This document shows, one piece after another, positions 7,221 through 12,043 of a stretch of 15,373 bases of DNA. Each line of letters starts with the position of its first letter. Position 1 is the stretch's first letter. This DNA comes from CAYJPV01 sp964396055 (GTDB taxonomy: Bacteria; Acidobacteriota; Vicinamibacteria; Vicinamibacterales; JAKQTR01), in contig CAYNDV010000116.1 of the NCBI GenBank assembly GCA_964396055.1, forward strand, positions 1 through 15,373. The letters run 5' to 3'. The translations under genes and the position numbers were made by a program. The notes beneath the pieces are model-generated. The model was not told where the DNA came from. It worked only from the letters and a program-made list of their open reading frames with translations, and ran no database searches.

Positions 7221-7264
7221 CGTCCGGCTGACCTGTCCCGAGCGAAGTCGAGGGAAGCCGGACG
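7221..7264. repeat. REP-like imperfect palindrome
   Basis: A perfect 9-base inverted repeat (CGTCCGGCT at 7221-7229, AGCCGGACG at 7256-7264) encloses a second pair (TCCC 7236-7239, GGGA 7252-7255). The core, TCCCGAGCGAAGTCGAGGGA, resembles intergenic elements I recognise as dispersed in many environmental bacterial genomes. It lies 13 bases beyond the stop of the ompW-like gene, between two leftward genes, where it could end or protect the upstream transcript. Only one copy is in this window. Confidence 0.7.
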
Positions 7265-7277
7265 CCACGAAGGGTGT

Positions 7278-7931
7278 TTAGAACCGGAAGCCGAGGCCGA
7301 CGCCCACGGTCAGCGGGTGGATTGTCAGCCGCGCGATGCGGGTGCCGTCTTCCCCCTCGAGGTCAGTTTCGAGCTGGTTCCACCGCAGGTCGAGATTGAC
7401 GAGCCCCCGGCGCCCGACGGCGATGTCGAGCCCGCCCTGCACCGCGAGCCCGATGCCCGGCGTCAGGTCGGTCGAGTCCAGCATCCCGCTCTTCTCGTAA
7501 AGGAACGTCGCGTTGAGGCCGGCGCCGAGGTAGGGCTTCACCCGGCCGCCGCCCCAGGGGCGCACGAGCAGCATCACGTTGAGGGGCAGGGTCTGAACCG
7601 AACCCAGGTTGATCCCACCGGCGGCAATCATGGCCCCGTCGAAGTCGATCTCGCGCGACTCGAGGGCGCCCGACAGCTCCCACGAGAACCGACGGCCGAC
7701 GTCGCGTCGGACGCTGAGTTCGATGGGGATGCCGCTGTAGACGTGGTAGCCCTCGGGATCCGAGGACGCGGAGGTGCCGCTCAACTGGATCCGGGTGCGG
7801 GAACTCCAGGGCGACTCGGGCGGCGCGGACTGGGCGAAGGCGGCCGCCGGCACGAGGAGGACGGCGGCCGCAGCCGCCAAAGAACCGACGAGGACGCACA
7901 CGGCACGGACGGACAACGGGCGAACGGACAT
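7278..7931 (-). CDS. OmpW-like outer-membrane beta-barrel protein
   Basis: Predicted 217-residue protein. A signal peptide covers about 1-34 (long hydrophobic Ala/Val/Leu stretch, AFAQ). The remainder is alternating amphipathic strands typical of a small eight-stranded barrel: TLPLNVMLLVRPWG, RVKPYLGAGLNATF and GLAVQGGLDIAVG correspond to the OmpW/AlkL pattern of a conserved turn followed by PYVGAGVNYT. It ends GLGFRF with the terminal aromatic residue expected for BAM-dependent outer-membrane insertion. The length suits OmpW (about 200-230). Such barrels admit small hydrophobic molecules; the cargo here is unknown. ATG 7931 has GGGGAG about 10 bases upstream, rather far. The gene is divergent from the Gfo/Idh/MocA gene, separated by 83 bases, and upstream of the MBL fusion gene on the same strand. 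Confidence 0.8.
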   Translation of the reverse strand: MSVRPLSVRAVCVLVGSLAAAAAVLLVPAAAFAQSAPPESPWSSRTRIQLSGTSASSDPEGYHVYSGIPIELSVRRDVGRRFSWELSGALESREIDFDGAMIAAGGINLGSVQTLPLNVMLLVRPWGGGRVKPYLGAGLNATFLYEKSGMLDSTDLTPGIGLAVQGGLDIAVGRRGLVNLDLRWNQLETDLEGEDGTRIARLTIHPLTVGVGLGFRF

Positions 7932-7959
7932 GACGCAACAACTCCCCGGGGGACACGAG

Positions 7960-7969
7960 ACAACGTTGT
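7960..7969. promoter_or_regulatory. Perfect palindrome ACAACGTTGT in a divergent promoter
   Basis: A 10-base perfect palindrome near the middle of the 83-base gap between the divergent ompW-like and Gfo/Idh/MocA genes. It abuts TAAGAT (7969-7974), the likely -10 of the rightward gene. A dimeric regulator binding here could affect both directions. No regulator gene is adjacent, so this is positional inference. Confidence 0.35.
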
Positions 7970-7974
7970 AAGAT
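7969..7974 (+). promoter_or_regulatory. Candidate -10 element for the Gfo/Idh/MocA gene
   Basis: TAAGAT within an AT-richer patch, 40 bases before ATG 8015. No good -35 can be seen 17 bases upstream, where the sequence is CCGGGG. It overlaps the end of the ACAACGTTGT palindrome. Confidence 0.35.
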
Positions 7975-8004
7975 ACGGAGGTTCCCCCCTGTGGGTTTCC
8001 ACTC

Positions 8005-8009
8005 GAGGA
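8005..8009 (+). promoter_or_regulatory. Ribosome-binding site of the Gfo/Idh/MocA gene
   Basis: GAGGA, 5 bases before ATG 8015. It supports that ATG over the in-frame GTG at 7991 and puts the twin-arginine motif at residues 6-7. Confidence 0.6.
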
Positions 8010-8014
8010 CGGCG

Positions 8015-9277
8015 ATGCACACCACCAATCGACGGCAGTTCCTCACGCGCGCGGCGGCCGCCACCGCCGGCTTCATGATCGTGCCGCGCCACGTCCTGGG
8101 CGGCACGGGCTTCACGGCCCCGTCCGACCAGCTCACCAAGGCGATCATCGGCGTCGGCGGCATGGGCCGCGGCCACGTCAACTACGAAGGCACACGGCTC
8201 GTGGCCATCTGCGACGTCGACCGCAACCACCTCAACGAGGTGGCGGCGTTCGCCGGCAAGGACGTCCAGGGCTACCGCGACTACCGCGAGGTGCTGCAGC
8301 GGCCCGACGTGGACGTGGTCCACATCGCCACGCCGCCGCACTGGCACGCGCTGATGTCGGTGGAAGCCGCGCGCGCCGGCAAGGACATCTGGTGCGAGAA
8401 GCCCATGAGCCGCACCATCGGCGAGGGCCTCAAGGTCATCGAGGAAGTGAATCGGTACGGCCGCATGTTCCGCGTGAACACGTGGTTCCGGTTCAAGGAC
8501 CCGTTCTACGGCCTCGGCACCGACGTGAAGCCCCTCAAGAAGGTCGTGCAGAGCGGCGTGCTGGGGTGGCCCCTCACGGTCACCGTGAGCGGCATCACGG
8601 GCTACGACTGGAAGTTCTACTGGAGCGGACGCACCGACCTGAAGCCCGAGACCGTGCCCGCCGAGCTCGACTACGACATGTGGCTCGGGCCGGCGCCCTA
8701 CAAGCCGTACCATCCGCACCGCGTGCACCAGAACTTCCGCGGCTACTGGGATTACGACGGCGGCGGCCTGGGCGACATGGGCCAGCACTACCTCGACCCG
8801 GTGCAGTACTTCCTGGGCAAGGACCACACGAGCCCGATCCGGGTGGACGTGGACGCGCCGCAGCAGCACTACGACGCCGCCGGCTCGTGGCGCCGCATCG
8901 AGTTCACCTACGCCGACGGCTGCCGGATCATCCTCGACGGCGAGAACAAGGACACCGAGGCCGCCTACATCGCCGGCCCGAAGGGCAGGATCTTCCGCGG
9001 GTTCCGCTCCGACGTGCCGCGCCTGCAGGAGATGCTCGCCTCCATTCCCGATCCGGAGCCGCAGATCGGCACCTTCTCGGACGCGGTCCGCTCGCGCCGC
9101 AAGTTCGCCCTCAACGAAATGAATGCCCACCGCTCCTGCACGCTCGTCAACCTCGGCGTCATCGCCGTCCGGCTCGGGCGCACGCTGCACTTCGATCCCG
9201 AGGCGCAGCGCTTCAAGGATGACGAGGCGGCCAACCGGCTGATCGATCAGCCGATGCGCGCGCCGTGGGGGTTCTAG
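8015..9277 (+). CDS. Tat-exported Gfo/Idh/MocA family oxidoreductase
   Basis: Predicted 420-residue NAD(P)-dependent oxidoreductase. A twin-arginine signal (NRRQFLTRAAAATAGF) starts at residue 5. The Rossmann fold begins with GVGGMG (46-51); Asp67 in ICDVD is the usual cofactor-discriminating position, favouring NAD. A CEKPMS motif (Glu128-Lys129-Pro130) supplies the family's catalytic lysine. The C-terminal alpha/beta domain includes the long insert typical of acidobacterial and planctomycete paralogues (WKFYWSGRTDLKPE, MWLGPAPYKPY, GYWDYDGGGLGDMGQHYLDP), with GDMGQH in the substrate region. Family members oxidise or reduce sugars, inositols and glycosides, often at C3. Tat export implies cofactor insertion before transport, as in glucose-fructose oxidoreductase. 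ATG 8015 was chosen over GTG 7991 on ribosome-binding site and signal position. The stop codon lies in a heptamer repeat. It is probably co-transcribed with the HEAT-repeat gene 54 bases downstream. Confidence 0.92.
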   Translation: MHTTNRRQFLTRAAAATAGFMIVPRHVLGGTGFTAPSDQLTKAIIGVGGMGRGHVNYEGTRLVAICDVDRNHLNEVAAFAGKDVQGYRDYREVLQRPDVDVVHIATPPHWHALMSVEAARAGKDIWCEKPMSRTIGEGLKVIEEVNRYGRMFRVNTWFRFKDPFYGLGTDVKPLKKVVQSGVLGWPLTVTVSGITGYDWKFYWSGRTDLKPETVPAELDYDMWLGPAPYKPYHPHRVHQNFRGYWDYDGGGLGDMGQHYLDPVQYFLGKDHTSPIRVDVDAPQQHYDAAGSWRRIEFTYADGCRIILDGENKDTEAAYIAGPKGRIFRGFRSDVPRLQEMLASIPDPEPQIGTFSDAVRSRRKFALNEMNAHRSCTLVNLGVIAVRLGRTLHFDPEAQRFKDDEAANRLIDQPMRAPWGF

Positions 9278-9308
9278 AGGCTAGAGGCTAGAGGCTAGAG
9301 GCTAGGGG
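9274..9308. repeat. Heptanucleotide tandem repeat (CTAGAGG) beginning at a stop codon
   Basis: Four perfect copies of CTAGAGG (9274-9301) and one variant CTAGGGG (9302-9308). The first copy supplies the TAG stop (9275-9277) of the oxidoreductase gene. Because the unit is 7 bases and contains TAG, the array places a stop in all three forward frames. Confidence 0.9.
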
Positions 9309-9331
9309 CCACGGACAAGAGGCAAGGGGCC

Positions 9332-11542
9332 ATGGGCTGGGTTATGACCACTACACGATGCCGATGCACGCTGCTGGCGCTGGCCGCGGCGCTGTCGATC
9401 TTCACGCTCGCGCCGTCAGCGCCGGCGTTCGCCCAGGACGCGAAGGCTCTGGCGGCCGCCGCCGACACGGTGCTCTACCAGTTCCCGGCCGGCACTCCGC
9501 AGGAACGCGACCGTCTCGCGGCGGCCATGCTGACCCTCGGTGAGCCGGGCCTGGCCGAGTACACGCGCCGACTCGTGCCCCAGGGCACGGGCGACGACGT
9601 GGCCGTGCGCTGGGCCATCAACGCCATGGCGGTCTACGCCGCGCAGAGCGGCAACGAGGCGCGGCGCGCGCTGGCCGAGCGCGGCCTTGTCGCGGCCCTC
9701 GGCGGGGCCACCGACGTCGAGGTGCGGACCTTCCTGCTGGCCCAGCTCCGGATCGTCGGCCGCGACGCCGCCGTGAACGCCGCCGCACCGCTGCTGGCCG
9801 AGCCGGCCATGGTGGAGCCGGCCGCGCAGCTGATGCTCGCCATCCGGGGCAAGGCCGCCGCTGCCGCCCTCGCGGCCGCGTTGCCGAAGGCCGCTGCCCC
9901 GGGCCGCGTCACCATCGTCAAGGCCCTGGGGGAACTCGGCGCCGCGGGCAGCGACAAGGCCATCCTGCCGTTTGCCGCCGACGCCGATCCGGTGCTGCGC
10001 AAGGTGTCGCTCGCGGCCCTGGCGCACCTGGCCAGCCCGGCGGCCTATGCCGCCATGACCGGCGCCGCACAGGCGGCCGGGTTCAAGTACGAGCCCACCG
10101 ACGCCGTCGGGGCCCTGCTGGCGTACGCGCGTCACCTCGGCAAGGCCGGCCACGCCGCGGTGGCCGAGCGCGCGTGCCGCTTCGTCATGCAGCACACCGG
10201 CACACCGGACCTGCTGCCGACGAAGGCGGCGGCGCTGGCCATCCTCGCCGCCGTCCGCGGGCCGGCCGCGCTGCCCGATCTGCTGGCGGCTGCCGGCGAC
10301 GCCGACAGTGCGTACCGCAACGCCGCCCTGCGGGCGGCCGAGGGCGCCAGCGGGCCGTTCCCGGCGCGCGCCTGGATCGCGCGTGCCCAGAAGGCCGATG
10401 CGCCGGTCAAGGCCGACATCATCGCGATGCTGGGCCGCAGGGCCGACCGGCAGGCCGTCCCGTTCTTCCGGGCGTCGCTGGCCGCCGCCGAGCCCGACGT
10501 GGTCATCGCCGCCGCCGAGGCGCTGGCCCACGTGGAGCGGACGAAGGCCGTGGCCGACCTGGTGCCGCTGCTGAAGTCGCCCAACGCTGATATCGCGACG
10601 CGCGCCGCCGGCATCCTGCTGTGGACCGTGGACGAACAGAGCCTCGATCCGCTGGCAGCCATGCTGGACACGCTGGCGCCGCCGGCGAAGGCCGCCGCCA
10701 TCGGCGTCATCGGCGCGCGGGGCGGCAAGCGGTTCGCGCCCCGGATCTTCGCCTTCGTCACCGACGCGGCGCCCGAGATCCGGGCCGCCGCCATCGGCGC
10801 CCTCGCGGGCGTAGCCTCGCCCGGCGACCTGCCCGCGCTCGTCACGCTGCTCGACGGCGCCGCCGCCGACGGCGTGGCGCCGCTGCAGCGCGCCATCGTC
10901 GCCGCAGCCCTGCAGATCACGCCCGAAACGGGCCGGGCCGCGCCGATCGTGCAGGCCCTGAAGACCGCGGCGAAGCCCGATCGCCTGGTGGAAGTGCTGC
11001 CGCAGGTGGGCGGGCCGCAGGCGCTGGCCGCCGCCGTCACGGAGTTCGAGTCGCCGGCCGACGATCGCCGCGCGGCCGCGTTCCGCGCCCTCACCCGGTG
11101 GCCGGGCACCGAGGCCGCCGACAGGTTGTTCGCCATCTTCGCCAGCGGCGACGCCGCCTACCGCAACACGGCGTTCCAGTCCTACGTGCGCCAGGTCTCC
11201 TCGTCGCAGCTGGCGCCCGAACAGAAGCTGGCGGCGCTGAAGAAGGCGCTCGACAAGTCCTCCACCGTGGGCGACCGCCGCATTCTGCTGCGCGCCTTCG
11301 AGCGCATCAAGACGATGGAGAGCTTCGCGCTGGTGGCGCCGATGCTGGACGACCCGGACGTGGGCAGCGAGGCCGCAGGCGCCGCGATGCGCATCGCGCT
11401 GCCCACCTCGCCGGGATCCGACGACGGGCTCGCGGGCGCGGCGGTGCGCGCGGCGCTCACCAAGGCCTTGACGGTCATCAAGGGCTCGCAGGCCGAGACG
11501 GACAAGGACAGCATCCGCGCGTATCTCGCCGTGATGAAGTAG
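9332..11542 (+). CDS. Exported HEAT-repeat protein
   Basis: Predicted 736-residue alpha-solenoid protein. A signal peptide (about 8-35, LLALAAALSIFTLAPSAPAFA|Q) directs export. The mature part is almost wholly paired Ala-rich helices with recurring HEAT/PBS-lyase-type units, for example DPVLRKVSLAALAHLAS (about 218), EPDVVIAAAEALAHVE (about 387), NADIATRAAGILLW and APEIRAAAIGALAGVASPGDLP (about 480). No catalytic motif is visible, so a scaffold or protein-binding role in the periplasm is likely. In related genomes such proteins often accompany exported oxidoreductases and DUF1080 proteins. ATG 9332 has AAGAGG 9 bases upstream; ATG 9344 is a possible alternative. It follows the Gfo/Idh/MocA gene by 54 bases with only the heptamer repeat between, so they probably share a transcript. 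It ends in TAG just before the DUF5916-like remnant. Confidence 0.87.
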   Translation: MGWVMTTTRCRCTLLALAAALSIFTLAPSAPAFAQDAKALAAAADTVLYQFPAGTPQERDRLAAAMLTLGEPGLAEYTRRLVPQGTGDDVAVRWAINAMAVYAAQSGNEARRALAERGLVAALGGATDVEVRTFLLAQLRIVGRDAAVNAAAPLLAEPAMVEPAAQLMLAIRGKAAAAALAAALPKAAAPGRVTIVKALGELGAAGSDKAILPFAADADPVLRKVSLAALAHLASPAAYAAMTGAAQAAGFKYEPTDAVGALLAYARHLGKAGHAAVAERACRFVMQHTGTPDLLPTKAAALAILAAVRGPAALPDLLAAAGDADSAYRNAALRAAEGASGPFPARAWIARAQKADAPVKADIIAMLGRRADRQAVPFFRASLAAAEPDVVIAAAEALAHVERTKAVADLVPLLKSPNADIATRAAGILLWTVDEQSLDPLAAMLDTLAPPAKAAAIGVIGARGGKRFAPRIFAFVTDAAPEIRAAAIGALAGVASPGDLPALVTLLDGAAADGVAPLQRAIVAAALQITPETGRAAPIVQALKTAAKPDRLVEVLPQVGGPQALAAAVTEFESPADDRRAAAFRALTRWPGTEAADRLFAIFASGDAAYRNTAFQSYVRQVSSSQLAPEQKLAALKKALDKSSTVGDRRILLRAFERIKTMESFALVAPMLDDPDVGSEAAGAAMRIALPTSPGSDDGLAGAAVRAALTKALTVIKGSQAETDKDSIRAYLAVMK

Positions 11543-11544
11543 GC

Positions 11545-11871
11545 CGTCGCGCGGGCAGTTCGAACCTGGGCGCGCAGGTGGTGCGGACCGCCGACGTGGA
11601 CGCCCTGGGCACCGACACGACGATGGGCGTGGCGCGGGTGAAGCAGAACGTCCTGGCGGCGCCGTTCCCGGTGGCGCCTGGCGTCGTCATCCCACCCGGG
11701 TCGTACCGCTGGACGCGGCACCGCCTGGAGGCGTCGACGGCCGCCAAGCGGCGCCTGAGCACGCAGTTGACGTGGTGGTTCGGCGGGTTCTACGAGGGCA
11801 CGCTGCACCAGGTGATCTGGACGGGCGCGTGGAACCCGACGCCGGCCGTGACGGTGGAGTTCCGCTACTGA
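11545..11871 (+). pseudogene. Remnant of a DUF5916-type (carbohydrate-binding family 9-like) outer-membrane protein
   Basis: The open frame after the HEAT-gene stop ends at TGA 11869-11871. Its clearest part reads LAAPFPVAPGVVIPPGSYRW, then TRHRLEASTAAKRRLSTQL, WWFGGFYEGT and WNPTPAVTVEFRY. This matches my recollection of a segment near the C-terminus of large exported DUF5916 proteins (pattern PGVVIPPG.Y.FTR.....TA..RPLS......GFFDGT......WRPSPHLTL). Those proteins run to several hundred residues, with an N-terminal carbohydrate-binding domain and a barrel-like C-terminus. Only about 80-100 residues survive, with neither the upstream domains nor the family's final strands. In-frame GTG (11578, 11581) and ATG (11623) codons have no clear ribosome-binding site. 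It is most simply a gene fossil. A short functional protein cannot be excluded. Confidence 0.6.
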
Positions 11872-11890
11872 GGCCCTTCCCGGAGGGGCG

Positions 11891-11956
11891 CGCAGCCCGG
11901 GAACCGTGAGGACCGCGCCGTCGAGGCAAGCGAGGCGCGGGGGTCCCCGGGCTGCG
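11891..11956. repeat. Long imperfect inverted repeat (structured intergenic element)
   Basis: CGCAGCCCGGGAACC (11891-11905) and GGTCCCCGGGCTGCG (11942-11956) pair with one mismatch in 15. Inside, GACCGCGCC (11911-11919) can pair with GGCGCGG...GTC (11934-11944 region). The whole 66-base block could fold into one long hairpin. It lies between the remnant and the convergent TonB receptor gene. It resembles dispersed intergenic palindromes or a decayed small mobile element; termination is another possibility. Confidence 0.55.
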
Positions 11957-11980
11957 ACGTCTTCTGCGCTACGGTGTCGG

Positions 11981-11998
11981 GCAGGGCTGAAGCCCTGC
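11981..11998. repeat. GCAGGGC-TGAA-GCCCTGC hairpin with flanking direct repeats
   Basis: A perfect 7-base stem with a four-base loop. CTGCGCTAC occurs as a direct repeat before it (11964-11972) and overlapping its end (11995-12003). The AGGGCTGAAGCCCT core is of a type I recall as recurring between genes in acidobacterial genomes. There is no adjoining T-tract, so it is not a textbook terminator, though the convergent gap would suit one. Confidence 0.6.
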
Positions 11999-12011
11999 GC
12001 TACAGTCGCCG

Positions 12012-12043
12012 AATGGCCGAACGGCCCAACGGCCCAACGGCCT
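12012..12043. repeat. Octanucleotide tandem repeat (AACGGCCC) at the TonB receptor stop codon
   Basis: Four near-identical units: AATGGCCG (12012), AACGGCCC (12020), AACGGCCC (12028) and AACGGCCT (12036-12043). The last unit runs into CTA (12042-12044), the minus-strand TAG stop of the receptor gene. It parallels the heptamer array at the oxidoreductase stop. Confidence 0.85.

Noticed and set aside
10621..11544. Upstream part of the frame that ends at 11871
   Set aside because: It overlaps the HEAT-repeat gene in a different frame and reads as Arg/Gly/Ala low-complexity sequence. DUF5916-like similarity appears only after the HEAT stop.
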